Positions 22,565 to 33,373 are shown, numbered from the stretch's first letter. The stretch: DNA of 34,186 nucleotides from Kiritimatiellia bacterium (GCA_017514235.1 JAFWKK010000017.1:1-34186), one strand, 5' to 3'. The notes: a model not told the origin generated them from the letters alone. Numbers and translations are program-made.

Positions 22565-22783
22565 CTCATTCAAGGTTATTCAGAAAGAACTTTAATGAAA
22601 TCTTTGGACTTCCGATCGGATCGCTGCGGCCGTTTGTTTCCGCTCCCCGTTCCTCCATCCAGTTGAGTGTATGCGGCGGTGACAATCCAATGACAGAAAA
22701 ATTTTCATATTTTTTTGCAGCCAGACGCATTTACAAAAACCAAGTTTGATATTTCCAAGAAATTCATTGATTAACGGTCTTTT
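22523..22783 (-). ncRNA. candidate small RNA of ~260 nt
   Basis: This is inferred, not recognised. A possible promoter (22819-22790, minus strand) and the strong terminator at 22523-22564 bracket about 260 nt of AT-rich sequence without a credible reading frame. No known RNA family was identified. It could instead be the remnant of a lost gene. Confidence 0.3.
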
Positions 22784-22865
22784 TTCATAATTTAACCAAT
22801 TTCTAATTCCAATGCCCAAATCAATAATGTCGCAGGGGCATTTGTCGTGGAGCCTTCGTTTTTGC

Positions 22866-22871
22866 TATAAT
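22866..22871 (+). promoter_or_regulatory. extended -10 promoter of the DUF58 operon
   Basis: TTTTTGC-TATAAT: a T-run followed by an extended -10. Transcription near 22878 gives a ~19-nt leader ending in AAGGAG, which directly abuts the ATG at 22897. Confidence 0.7.
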
Positions 22872-22896
22872 TCCCCCACAAGCGGGAACTAAGGAG

Positions 22897-23787
<891 letters not shown>

Positions 23788-23791
23788 GCGT

Positions 23792-24700
23792 ATGACGTGC
23801 CTGCTCATAGCTGCGGCCGTCCTTGAGATGAGCCGGAACGGAGTCGACTTCAAGATCGATGCCGACAGGACGCAGGTCGATCCTGCGCGGAGCGTGTTCC
23901 TGCGCGTCGAGCTGAAGGCGCCGTCCGACCGCAAGGCGACGCTGCCGGACCTGCGGGACCGCGTGCAGGGCTTCTCGCTGGCCGAGGAGTTCGCCGAGGA
24001 GCCGAAGACGGAGAACGACGGCTCGCAGACGCAGGTCATGAACTGGAGGCTGCTTCCGGAGCCTTGCGCGCCGGTCTACAAGATCCGTCCGTTCGTGGTG
24101 AAGGTCTCGCCGAAGCTTCTTTCGGCCCGTTCCGACGAGGGGAAGTACTCGTTCGTTGCAGGCCCGGTCCGTTTCGACCCGCCGTCCGCGCGTGAGCCGG
24201 TCACGGGCGCAATGGAGTGCGACCCGAAGCGCGACCTTCCTCCGCTCTCGTGGAAGCTTGTGGGCTGGCTCTCGCTGGCGCTTGTCGGGATCGCCGCGGC
24301 AGTCGCCGCCGCCGCCGTGCTGGCCCGTTATGCGGCCCGGCGCATACGCGAACATCGCATGAGCCCTATCGAGCGTGCCTGGGCAGAGCTCGACCGGCTG
24401 CTGAAGAAGGGCCTTCCCGGCCGGGGAAGGTACAAGGACTTCTACGTCGAGCTCACGATGGTCGTCAGGCGGTACATACAGCGCAAGTACGGCATCAGCG
24501 CTCCGCACATGACGACCGAGGAGTTCCTTCGCACCGCCAAGCCGTCGGACGAGCTGCGCCGTTTCCTGGAATCGGCCGACATGGTCAAGTTCGCCGGCGT
24601 CGAGGCAACCCCTGACATGGCCGACGAGGCCACGGAGTCTGCGCGCGGCTACCTGAAGAGCGACGCCGCGGCGTCCGCGCCCTCGTCCAAGGCGGATTGA
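23792..24700 (+). CDS. BatD/DUF4381-like membrane protein
   Basis: A 302-residue protein with a weakly hydrophobic N-terminus, a beta-rich domain (~15-150), one membrane helix (~153-177), and a cytoplasmic tail. The tail pattern (SPIERAWAELDRLL, then YKDFYVELTMVVRRYIQRKYG, TTEEFL, ADMVKFAG) resembles the C-terminal part of DUF4381 and BatD-like proteins of MoxR-DUF58 operons. The beta domain would sit outside the inner membrane and the tail would contact DUF58 or MoxR partners. It is much shorter than classic BatD (~500+ residues). It ends 3 nt before an intrinsic terminator. Confidence 0.72.
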   Translation: MTCLLIAAAVLEMSRNGVDFKIDADRTQVDPARSVFLRVELKAPSDRKATLPDLRDRVQGFSLAEEFAEEPKTENDGSQTQVMNWRLLPEPCAPVYKIRPFVVKVSPKLLSARSDEGKYSFVAGPVRFDPPSAREPVTGAMECDPKRDLPPLSWKLVGWLSLALVGIAAAVAAAAVLARYAARRIREHRMSPIERAWAELDRLLKKGLPGRGRYKDFYVELTMVVRRYIQRKYGISAPHMTTEEFLRTAKPSDELRRFLESADMVKFAGVEATPDMADEATESARGYLKSDAAASAPSSKAD

Positions 24701-24702
24701 GA

Positions 24703-24733
24703 CGCGGCCGGCCCGGTGCCGCGCGATTTTTTT
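24703..24733 (+). terminator. intrinsic terminator of the DUF58 operon, fused to the next promoter
   Basis: CGCGGC (24703-24708) pairs perfectly with GCCGCG (24718-24723) around a 9-nt loop, then CGA and T7 (24727-24733). The T7 leads straight into TTTGGTATAAT, so the terminator tail and the next promoter share bases. Confidence 0.75.
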
Positions 24734-24735
24734 GG

Positions 24736-24741
24736 TATAAT
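24736..24741 (+). promoter_or_regulatory. extended -10 promoter of the 24752 gene and transporter operon
   Basis: T7-GG-TATAAT, an extended -10 after a T-run. ATG 24752 follows after 10 nt, leaving a leader of about 4 nt and no ribosome-binding site. Confidence 0.75.
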
Positions 24742-24751
24742 ATGTGCTGAC

Positions 24752-25168
24752 ATGGCAGAAGAAGAGAAACCCGATTCCTGGCGTGCGCCCGTGCCGGTCC
24801 TGGCGAAGGTCTTGACTGGCATCGCCTGGTTTTGGACGGCGTACGAGTGCGACACCATAGGCATCGACGTATTTGACATGCTCCTGAAGCGCTTCCCCGG
24901 CCAGCTCTGGATCATGGCGGCTGTGCTGACCTGGCTTACGATAATATGGATGCCGAAGAACCTCCTGACGCGCTCCGTGATGGGCCTGTTCATGCTGCTT
25001 CCGGCGGAACTCTTCCGCGTGACGCGTCCGTTGCTGCCCGAAAGCGGGTTCGCGCCAGTGCAGATCGTCGTCGCGATCGCCTACGTCCTTGCCGTGATCG
25101 GCATGTACGGCATGTTCTACCCGTGGCGCATAGAGGCGGCGCTAAAGTGGGTGCTTAGGCGCAAATGA
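24752..25168 (+). CDS. small multi-pass membrane protein, hypothetical
   Basis: A 138-residue protein with about three to four hydrophobic segments (roughly 18-40, 50-68, 75-90 and 104-124) and a basic C-terminus, consistent with an inner-membrane protein. I do not recognise a family. The start is near-leaderless: ATG 24752 comes 10 nt after the -10. The stop overlaps the phosphate-transporter ATG (ATGA), so the two are coupled and it might be an accessory membrane subunit; that is inference from position only. Confidence 0.75.
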   Translation: MAEEEKPDSWRAPVPVLAKVLTGIAWFWTAYECDTIGIDVFDMLLKRFPGQLWIMAAVLTWLTIIWMPKNLLTRSVMGLFMLLPAELFRVTRPLLPESGFAPVQIVVAIAYVLAVIGMYGMFYPWRIEAALKWVLRRK

Positions 25169-26850
25169 CAGCTTTGTCCGCGATGCTCGTTACGGTGCTT
25201 GGAGGGCTTGGGGTCTTCCTGCTCGGAATGAAGCATCTCTCCGAGGGCCTTCAGGCCGTGGCCGGCCGCGAACTGCGGCGGATTATGACGCTTGCCACGA
25301 CGCACCGCGCCGCCGGGGTCGGCACGGGCGTGGTATCGACGATACTCGTGCAGTCGTCGTCGATCATCACCGTCATGCTGGTCGGCTTCGTGTCGTCCGG
25401 GCTGATGACGCTGCAGCAGGCGATCAACGTGATAATCGGCGCGAACATCGGCACTACGGCGACGGTGTGGATCGTCGCGTTCGCCCCCGACCCGCAGGTG
25501 CTGGGGCTGGCTGGGCTTGGGCTTGGCGGAGTGCTGTATTTCTTCGTAAGGGGGGAGCGTCCGCACAACGCCGGCCTCGCCGTGCTCGGTTTGGGGCTCG
25601 TGTTCCTGGGAATGTACTTCATGTCCAAGGGCGTGGCGCCGATACGCCATAACCCCGACATACAGGCGGCGTTCGCCCGCATGGGGGCGACTACGCTTGG
25701 CGGCGTGGCGCTCGTGGCGTTGGTCGCCGCCGTGTTCACAGCCGTCATACAGAGCTCAGCCGCCTCGATAGCCATTGCCATGACGCTTGCCTCCCAGCAG
25801 CTGATCACTTACGAGATGGCGATTGCGGTGCTGTTCGGCGCGAACATCGGCACCACGGCCACTGCGTGGCTTGCGGCGATAGGCGGCACGGCTTCGGCGC
25901 GGCGCACCGCACTGGCGCACACGCTCTCCAACGTGCTGGGCTCGCTCGTGTTCCTGCCTCTCGTGCTGCCGGTGTTCGTGCCGATGGGCAAGGCGCTCTT
26001 TCCGAACTGGGCGGTCGTGACCGAGACGGCGAAAGGCCCGATGCTGCTTGGCGTGATGGCGCCGATCGCAGTCACGGACACCGTGTTCTCCGCGCTGCGC
26101 GGCCTTCTCTTCTTCCCGTTCGTGAAGCCGTTCGCAGCCCTCGTGGAGAGGCTGGTTCCCCAGAAGGACGAGGAGAAGCCTCACCTTTCCGTGCTGAAGA
26201 TGGGCGTAAGGCTTTCGCCCGTCATCGCGTGCGACCAGGCGCTCCTTGAGATACAGTTCATGAAGGAGTCCAACCTCGATCTCATCGCCTGTGCCCGCAG
26301 GGTCGTCGCCGGCGTGGCGGACGAGTCGGTGGAGAATCACATACTGCACCGCGAGGACATACTTGACAACGTGCAGCGCGAGGTCACGGAGTTCCTCGGC
26401 TCGATCATGACGAAGCGCCTGCCGCAGGACGTCGCGGAGCGGGCCCGGAGGCTGCTGCGCCTTACGGACGAGCTGGAATCCATTTCCGACGAGTGCGCCC
26501 AGGTGCTGAAGGTCGTGCGGCGCCTCCGCCGCCAGAAGCAGGCGATGTCCGAGGCGTCGGTCGCCCTGCTGCTTAATGTTCACGACAGGGTGTCGGCGTT
26601 CGCCGTGCGGATCACTCCGCTCATCTGTTCGCCGCGCGTGCCGTTCGACCTGGAGGCGGTTCAGGCCGAGTCGACGGCCATTCACGAGTTCATACGCGAC
26701 TGCCGGCGGATCCAGCTCGGGCGGATCGGCCCGGAGGACCCCGGCTCGTCGATACGCGTACTTGGCGAGCTGGACATCATCAACGCCTACGAGCGTGTCC
26801 GGGCCTATTACCTCAACTGCGCCGAGACGCTTGCGGGAGGCAAGCGGTGA
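25165..26850 (+). CDS. Na+/phosphate cotransporter with PhoU-like tail
   Basis: A 561-residue protein. The N-terminal ~320 residues form the inverted-repeat NptA/YjbB-type membrane domain, with paired QSS motifs (QSSS near 63-66, QSSA near 196-199) and paired GANIGTT motifs (near 92-98 and 225-231). These line the substrate and sodium path. The C-terminal ~200 residues are helical and PhoU-like (EFMKESNLDLI-type and LTDELESISDECAQV segments) and probably regulate flux. The family imports or exports inorganic phosphate in the inner membrane. No pho regulators are nearby. The stop overlaps the peptidase start (GTGA). Confidence 0.9.
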   Translation: MTALSAMLVTVLGGLGVFLLGMKHLSEGLQAVAGRELRRIMTLATTHRAAGVGTGVVSTILVQSSSIITVMLVGFVSSGLMTLQQAINVIIGANIGTTATVWIVAFAPDPQVLGLAGLGLGGVLYFFVRGERPHNAGLAVLGLGLVFLGMYFMSKGVAPIRHNPDIQAAFARMGATTLGGVALVALVAAVFTAVIQSSAASIAIAMTLASQQLITYEMAIAVLFGANIGTTATAWLAAIGGTASARRTALAHTLSNVLGSLVFLPLVLPVFVPMGKALFPNWAVVTETAKGPMLLGVMAPIAVTDTVFSALRGLLFFPFVKPFAALVERLVPQKDEEKPHLSVLKMGVRLSPVIACDQALLEIQFMKESNLDLIACARRVVAGVADESVENHILHREDILDNVQREVTEFLGSIMTKRLPQDVAERARRLLRLTDELESISDECAQVLKVVRRLRRQKQAMSEASVALLLNVHDRVSAFAVRITPLICSPRVPFDLEAVQAESTAIHEFIRDCRRIQLGRIGPEDPGSSIRVLGELDIINAYERVRAYYLNCAETLAGGKR

Positions 26851-29800
26851 AAGCCAGGTCCGCCGGCTGCCTGCTGTGGGCGTCGCTGCTTCTGGCGTCG
26901 GTCGCGGCGGGCGGGGTGCTCCGCTCCCGATCAGTCACGGCCTCGGAGTGCGGGGAGCTGGCGCCGCAGGCAGGCGGCAGGCTCGCGCTTCCGGCGTTCG
27001 GCGGCGAGAAGGTCACGCTGACGCTTGGAGCGCGGACTGAGTCCGTGACCGGCCACGCCTCCTACGGCGGGCGCTCCCTCGGTTCGCCCGTACGCAACGC
27101 GACCGTAGTCGAGACGCCGTCAGGGTTCGTCGCCACGGTGACGGACATGCGCACGCGCCACGTTTTCGTGTTCCGCTGGGACGGCGAGAGCCTGCGTGTT
27201 TCGGAGCGCACTCCGCCCGGCGGAAAGCGGCATTGCGGGGCGAAGTCGCCGTCCGTCGCGCCGCCGGAGAAGCCGCCCGCCGCGATGTCGGCCTCGTCCT
27301 TCTCCAAGTCGGCTAAAATCGCCCGCCTGACCGGTGATCCCCTTGTTGACGGGCGCGAGATGCTGTCCGGCGAGACGCTTACGAACGTTGTGGACGTGCT
27401 GTTCGCCTTCGACAAGTCGGGCGCGGAGTGGGTGCGCGCCGCCTCGTCCTTCGCAGGGGAGAAGAACGCGGTCGGGCTGTTCGCCGAAGACCGCATCGCA
27501 AACATGAACAACGTTCTCGCCAACAGCGGCCTTGCGGACAGGTTCTCGTTTCGGCTGGCAGGCACCGTCGCCGTCTCGTCCGACGCGCGGACCGTTCGCA
27601 CCGCCTACGGTTCGGCGGACCTCGACGCCATCTCCGACTATCTGGCGGGCGTGCGGACCGATTCCGACTCGGCGCGCGCGGCGGACTGGAAGCGCATCCG
27701 CAACAAGCGCAAGGCCGTCGGCGCGGACCTTGTGACGTTCCTCGTCAAGAGCGCGGAGCAGGGTCTCGTCGGCATCGGCTTCGCCCTGGACGACGATTCG
27801 ATCTTCAAGGCGGACTTCCCGGACTACGCCTACAACGTCTGCGCGGTCTCCGTCGCAGCCTACGACTGTACGATAGCGCACGAGTGCGGCCACAACATGG
27901 GTGCCGGCCACGCCAAGATGCGCGACTCCGACAGCTCGGGACCGCAGCTGTACGGCTATTCCGTCGGTCATTACTTCGACGTCACGAACGCCGAGGGCGT
28001 GGTCGTCGACCACTGCACGACCGTGATGGGCTACAACAACGACGGGCGAAGCTCGGAGCACGCCAAGGCCTGGCGCGAATACGCCATGTCGCACCATGTC
28101 ACGGTCAACGGCAGACGGACGCGGCTGATCGATTCCGCGTATTACGACAGCAACTGGTCCGACGGGGAGTACCGCGAGACGAGTCACTTCTCCAGCCCGG
28201 CCGTCGGATGCCTCTATGACGACCCGGTGTCGGGCGTGACCGTGCGGAGCGGAGTGCCTACGGGGACGGCGTCGCACGACAACGCGAGACTGCTGGGGCT
28301 TACGTATCCGCTTGTCGCGAACTACCGTCTTCACAAGGACGCTCTGCTTGTTTCGTGCAACGGGAGCGGCTCGGTCGAGGGCGGCGGGCTATACGTGCCC
28401 GGCAAGCGCGCGAAGCTCGTGGCGACGCCGAAGAAGGGATATGTCTTCTGCGGCTGGTACGCCGACGCAAAGATGCGCTCGCCGCTGCCCGGGCTCTGGC
28501 AGGCGGACTCGTACTCCTACGCGGTGCCGGCGGGCGGCGCGACAGTCTATGCGAAGTTCCGCAAGAAAACGAGCGAGGCGGCGCAGAAGCTGTCCTCCGG
28601 GACGGACGCCGGCTTTTACGCGCTGACGCCGGGCGAGGCGCGGACCATTCCGCTCAACGTCGCGGCAGGCTGCCTCCCTGCGGTCGTCGCGTCAAATCTC
28701 CCGGGCGGCATGTCGCTCAAGCGGCTGGGCGACGGGAGCTGGGTCATTGCCGGCACGCCGACGGCGCGCGGTGAGTGGACGGTTTCGCTTTCTGTTTCCA
28801 CTGCGGCTCGCCCGGGAGGAGTCGTCGTAGCGTTCGACGTCCTCGTAGGCGAATGGAACGGCCCGACGCCTGCGGAAGCATCCGTGCGCATGCGAACCGG
28901 CACCGGAGCCTACGAGACGCTTGCGGAAGGCTCTACGAACGTGGTGACGGTCGGAGTGAAGCAGAGGCTGGCGCTACGCTGCGCCGACATGGCCGGCGAG
29001 GCAGACCCTTATGTCGTAGAGGGTTTGCCGCCGGGGCTTTCCTGCGCGGGCGGCGTCATTTCGGGCGTTCCGACGGCGAGCGGGCTCTACAGGGTGCGGG
29101 TCGCGGCAAGGAAGTCTTGGAAGTGGGACTGCGCGACCTCGTTTTCTCTCCGGGTGCGCCCGTTGCCGGCCTGGGCTAAGGGCACGTTCGTTGGAAGCGG
29201 CCTTTGCACGAATTCGCTTTCCGCGGCAGGCCGGTGCTGCGGTCCGGCGACGCTGACCGTCGGCTCCACCGGCAAGGTCAGCGGGAAAATGCGGCTGAAC
29301 CGCGGCGGCACGGCGACGTTCTCGTTCGGGTCCTACACTGCGCGGTTTGACGGCACGCTGACGGCCAACGGAACGGCCAAGGTCGTAAAGGGCGGCAAGA
29401 CGTGCAAGTTCGCGATGACGCTGGAAGTGTCCGACACGGAATCGGGAAGAGGCGTTGCTTCGCTCACGATGCTCGGTTCGGACGGCAACCCCGCGCGCGA
29501 ATTCGGCTGGGACGTTGTCGGGGCGGCTTTCGGACAGGTCCGCTGGAAAGGCTCCGACAAGGCGCTGGCGGCGGCGCTGGACGGCAAGTCTCTCGTCGTC
29601 TCCACCAGGAAGTCCGACCCGTCGGCATTTCGCTACAAGCTGACGCTGGCGTTCGGGCCTAATGGAAGCGTAAAGGTGAAGTACCGCGTGAAGGATGTCG
29701 CTGCGGACAAATGGCTGTCGGGTTCGCATTCGGCTTCGGGCACGGTCGTTCTCCTGTCGGAGAAGTCCGGCGGGTTCTCGGCCGGCGTGCCGCTTCTCCT

Positions 29801-29921
29801 CAAGAAGCCTGCCGCGGAATGCGCTGAGGTCTCCTTTTCCCTGTCTCCGCAAGGCGACGTGTCTTCGCCTGTCGCCCATGCCGGGTTCCGTTCCGGGACA
29901 ATGGTCCGGAAGAGTCCGTGA
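26847..29921 (+). CDS. secreted reprolysin-like zinc metallopeptidase with InlB and Ig-like modules
   Basis: A 1024-residue exported protein. A signal peptide is visible (basic start, hydrophobic ~9-21, Ala/Gly end), with GTG 26847 overlapping the upstream stop and GGGAGG 6 nt before it. The M12/metzincin active site HECGHNMGAGH is at 345-355 (zinc ligands H345, H349, H355, catalytic E346), with a probable Met-turn M394 (VMGYNN). Then follow an InlB B-repeat-like module (~500-575; LVATPKKGYVFCGWYAD, TVYAKF), one or two putative-Ig modules (~580-780) with the phrase IAGTPTARGEW / ISGVPTASGLY, and a Gly/Ser/Thr/Lys-rich beta domain to the end. No LPXTG, PEP-CTERM or type IX signal was recognised. 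It probably digests host or dietary proteins outside the cell; substrate unknown. Confidence 0.87.
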   Translation: MKARSAGCLLWASLLLASVAAGGVLRSRSVTASECGELAPQAGGRLALPAFGGEKVTLTLGARTESVTGHASYGGRSLGSPVRNATVVETPSGFVATVTDMRTRHVFVFRWDGESLRVSERTPPGGKRHCGAKSPSVAPPEKPPAAMSASSFSKSAKIARLTGDPLVDGREMLSGETLTNVVDVLFAFDKSGAEWVRAASSFAGEKNAVGLFAEDRIANMNNVLANSGLADRFSFRLAGTVAVSSDARTVRTAYGSADLDAISDYLAGVRTDSDSARAADWKRIRNKRKAVGADLVTFLVKSAEQGLVGIGFALDDDSIFKADFPDYAYNVCAVSVAAYDCTIAHECGHNMGAGHAKMRDSDSSGPQLYGYSVGHYFDVTNAEGVVVDHCTTVMGYNNDGRSSEHAKAWREYAMSHHVTVNGRRTRLIDSAYYDSNWSDGEYRETSHFSSPAVGCLYDDPVSGVTVRSGVPTGTASHDNARLLGLTYPLVANYRLHKDALLVSCNGSGSVEGGGLYVPGKRAKLVATPKKGYVFCGWYADAKMRSPLPGLWQADSYSYAVPAGGATVYAKFRKKTSEAAQKLSSGTDAGFYALTPGEARTIPLNVAAGCLPAVVASNLPGGMSLKRLGDGSWVIAGTPTARGEWTVSLSVSTAARPGGVVVAFDVLVGEWNGPTPAEASVRMRTGTGAYETLAEGSTNVVTVGVKQRLALRCADMAGEADPYVVEGLPPGLSCAGGVISGVPTASGLYRVRVAARKSWKWDCATSFSLRVRPLPAWAKGTFVGSGLCTNSLSAAGRCCGPATLTVGSTGKVSGKMRLNRGGTATFSFGSYTARFDGTLTANGTAKVVKGGKTCKFAMTLEVSDTESGRGVASLTMLGSDGNPAREFGWDVVGAAFGQVRWKGSDKALAAALDGKSLVVSTRKSDPSAFRYKLTLAFGPNGSVKVKYRVKDVAADKWLSGSHSASGTVVLLSEKSGGFSAGVPLLLKKPAAECAEVSFSLSPQGDVSSPVAHAGFRSGTMVRKSP

Positions 29922-29961
29922 GTCGCGCCGCAGACGTGTAAGGTATCAGCTGGAGGTTCGC

Positions 29962-31071
29962 ATGAAAGTCGTAATGGCAATCGATTCGTTCAAGGGCAGC
30001 TTGACTTCGCTTGAAGCCGGCGCTGCCGCAGCGGAGGGCGTTCGCCGCGCCATCCCAGATGCCGAATGCGTTGTGCGTCCGCTCGCAGACGGCGGGGAAG
30101 GAACGGTTGACGCGCTGGTCGGCGGCATGGGCGGAGAAAGGCAAGAGGTCGTCGTAACCGGCCCCGCGGGGCGTCCCGCGACCGCAGCCTACGGGTTGCT
30201 CCCCGGCGGGCTGGCCGTGATGGAGATGGCGCAGGCCGCCGGCTTGACTCTGGTCTCCGGCGACGGGCGCGATCCGCGGCTGACGACGACGTACGGCGTA
30301 GGCGAGATGATCCGCGACGCCGCCGGGCGAGGCGCGCGGAGCTTCATCATGGGCATCGGCGGCAGCGCTACGAACGACGGCGGCGCAGGAATGCTTCAGG
30401 CGCTCGGCTGGCGGCTTCTCGATGCGGCCGGACGCGACCTGCCGCGCGGCGGGGCGGCCCTTGTGCGCCTTGCGCGCATCGAGCCGCCGTCGGACGGCTC
30501 CCTGCGGGACCTTTCGTTCCGCATCGCCTGCGATGTGACGAATCCGCTGTGCGGCCCTAACGGGGCGAGTGCGGTGTATGGTCCGCAGAAGGGCGCTTCG
30601 CCGGAGGCGGTGCGCGAGCTTGACGCCGCGCTGGCGCATTTCGCGTCCGTAGCCGGCGGCGAGCCGGATGCGCCCGGCGCCGGCGCGGCTGGAGGCCTCG
30701 GATATGCGTTCAAGACATTCCTTGACGCGGAGCTGACGCCGGGCGTCGACCTGATCCTGAGGGAGACGCACCTTGAGGACGTTTTGCGTGACGCGGACGT
30801 GGCCGTGACCGGCGAGGGCCGCCTTGACGGGCAGACCGCGATGGGCAAGGCGCCTGTCGGTGTGGCGCGGCTCGCGAAGCGCCATGGCGTCAGGACGGTC
30901 GCGTTCGCCGGGTGCGTCGGCGAAGGGGCCGAGGCCGTGAACGCGGCGGGGATAGACGCCTACTTCCCGATCTTGCGCCGGATCGCCACGCTTGACGAGG
31001 CTCTCGACCGCAAGACGGCGTCCGCCAACCTGACCGCAACCGTCGAGCAGGCGTTCCGCCTTCTCCGGTGA
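29962..31071 (+). CDS. glycerate kinase (GarK/GlxK family)
   Basis: A 369-residue cytoplasmic enzyme that phosphorylates D-glycerate with ATP, giving 2-phosphoglycerate in most members of this class. Signatures are DSFKGSLTS at 7-15, PLADGGEGTVDAL near 43-55, and GIGGSATNDGGAGML in the middle. ATG 29962 is chosen because TGGAGG (29951-29956) is 5 nt upstream and the DSFKGS motif follows. Open frame further upstream lies inside the peptidase gene. The upstream gap is only 40 bp. The GntP-family permease elsewhere in the window could import a suitable acid, but they are not linked. Confidence 0.93.
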   Translation: MKVVMAIDSFKGSLTSLEAGAAAAEGVRRAIPDAECVVRPLADGGEGTVDALVGGMGGERQEVVVTGPAGRPATAAYGLLPGGLAVMEMAQAAGLTLVSGDGRDPRLTTTYGVGEMIRDAAGRGARSFIMGIGGSATNDGGAGMLQALGWRLLDAAGRDLPRGGAALVRLARIEPPSDGSLRDLSFRIACDVTNPLCGPNGASAVYGPQKGASPEAVRELDAALAHFASVAGGEPDAPGAGAAGGLGYAFKTFLDAELTPGVDLILRETHLEDVLRDADVAVTGEGRLDGQTAMGKAPVGVARLAKRHGVRTVAFAGCVGEGAEAVNAAGIDAYFPILRRIATLDEALDRKTASANLTATVEQAFRLLR

Positions 31072-31088
31072 CGCCGGAAGCCGCCTCA

Positions 31089-32500
<1,412 letters not shown>

Positions 32501-32501
<1 letters not shown>

Positions 32502-33223
32502 TGGGCGCGGCGCTCGAGCGGAAGGCCTATCTGCTCGCGGGGCCGACGGCGAGCGGCAAGAGCGCGATTGCGGCTGCGCTTGCGCGGGAGACGGGCGCAT
32601 GGATACTGAGCGCCGATTCCATGCTGGTCTATCGCGGCATGGACGTCGGCACCGCGAAGCCTCCGCCGGAGGAGATCGCCGAGTTCCACATGGGCGGCGT
32701 CGACCTCGTGACGCCGGCGGAGGAGTTTTCGTCCGGCGCATGGCTGCGCGCGGCGGCCGCCTGGGCTGCGGGCGTGCCGGCTGACGTGCCGATCGTCGTC
32801 GTCGGAGGCACGGGGCTTTACTTTTCGGCGCTCCTGCGGGGGCTTGACCGCAAGTGGACGAAGCCGCCGCCCGAGTACCCGGTCATACGCATCGACCGCG
32901 CCGTCGTGCGCGAGCGGATTGCGGAGCGCCTTGACGGCATGTTCATGGCAGGGCTCGAGGATGAGAAACGCCGTCTGCGCGCAGAGTACCCGGCGTGGTC
33001 GCGCACGGCAGCCTTGGCGATCGGCTACCGCGAAGGGGACGACAGGGCGAAGATCCTCACGCGCACCTGCCAGCTGGCCAAGCGCCAGGACACGTGGTTC
33101 CGGCACCAGGCGACGCCTCTTTACGTGGAGCCGACGGTCGGGAGCGTGCGCGACTGCTGGCGCGCGCACGGCCCGTGGACCGTGCGGTTCGAGGCATGGT
33201 CCGGCCCGGTGCGCGGCGGCTGA
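32501..33223 (+). CDS. miaA: tRNA dimethylallyltransferase, shortened
   Basis: A 240-residue enzyme expected to prenylate A37 of tRNAs reading UNN codons with DMAPP. The P-loop GPTASGKS is at 14-21; ADSMLVYRGMDVGTAKP near 38-54 and VVGGTGLYF near 101-109 follow. The C-terminus keeps LAIGYREG and TCQLAKRQDTWFRHQ. Typical MiaA is about 300 residues. Here the usual HPND..RI.RALEV segment and its surroundings after the GLD motif are missing: the chain runs from LRGLDRKW through a short linker to RAVVRERIAERLDGMF. The reading frame is intact, so this is a compact variant rather than a frameshift. Activity or tRNA selection may differ. Confidence 0.88.
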
Positions 33224-33243
33224 CCCCAGGCGCACTGGCGGTA

Positions 33244-33272
33244 TTGCCAGGCGGCGGAGATTTTGATATACT
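33244..33272 (+). promoter_or_regulatory. rpsB promoter
   Basis: TTGCCA (33244-33249), a 17-bp spacer and TATACT (33267-33272) with a TGA extension after TTTT. It has a complete -35/-10 pair, as expected for a highly expressed ribosomal gene. The -35 lies in a small inverted repeat (CTGGCG/TGCCAG). Confidence 0.75.
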
Positions 33273-33278
33273 ACACTC

Positions 33279-33373
33279 TAATTCGCCCATGGTGGGCGGG
33301 TTGAAGCGAATGAGCCGGGCCCCATTCCCGGCCAAAGCGGATTGAACTTGAAACTGGTTCGAAAGGAGAAAAA
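33279..33373 (+). promoter_or_regulatory. rpsB mRNA leader with hairpin and short ORF
   Basis: A ~95-nt 5' leader. GCCGGG (33314-33319) and CCCGGC (33327-33332) form a perfect 6-bp stem with a 7-nt loop. An 18-residue open frame (ATG 33289 to TGA 33343-33345) spans the hairpin. AAAGGAG (33362-33368) then serves rpsB. S2 represses its own leader in several bacterial groups, so autoregulation is plausible here, but I do not recognise a described S2-leader family. Confidence 0.5.

Larger units (their letters stand above)
22431..22865. other. intergenic region, AT-rich over its right half
   Basis: About 500 bp between the divergent symporter and DUF58 genes carries no convincing protein gene. 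The right half (22565-22860) is strikingly AT-rich against its surroundings. It contains a minus-strand intrinsic terminator (22523-22564), a perfect 10-bp palindrome TCCGATCGGA (22611-22620) and a possible minus-strand promoter (-35-like TTGGGC at 22819-22814, 18 bp, TTAAAT at 22795-22790). The only minus-strand open frame of any size, 22592-22819, starts at TTG and resembles nothing known. Confidence 0.6.

Noticed and set aside
19951-22569. 872-codon minus-strand frame suggesting a giant fused permease
   Set aside because: Only the part after GTG 21216 is a real protein (GntP family); the N-terminal part is the out-of-frame shadow of the symporter gene.
22429-22749. 106-codon plus-strand frame in the intergenic region
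   Set aside because: No ribosome site, mixed composition across the terminator hairpin, no family resemblance.
22592-22819. 75-codon minus-strand frame ending just before the orphan terminator
   Set aside because: It begins at TTG before the candidate promoter's transcription start and shows no recognisable protein features; kept only as a possible ncRNA locus.
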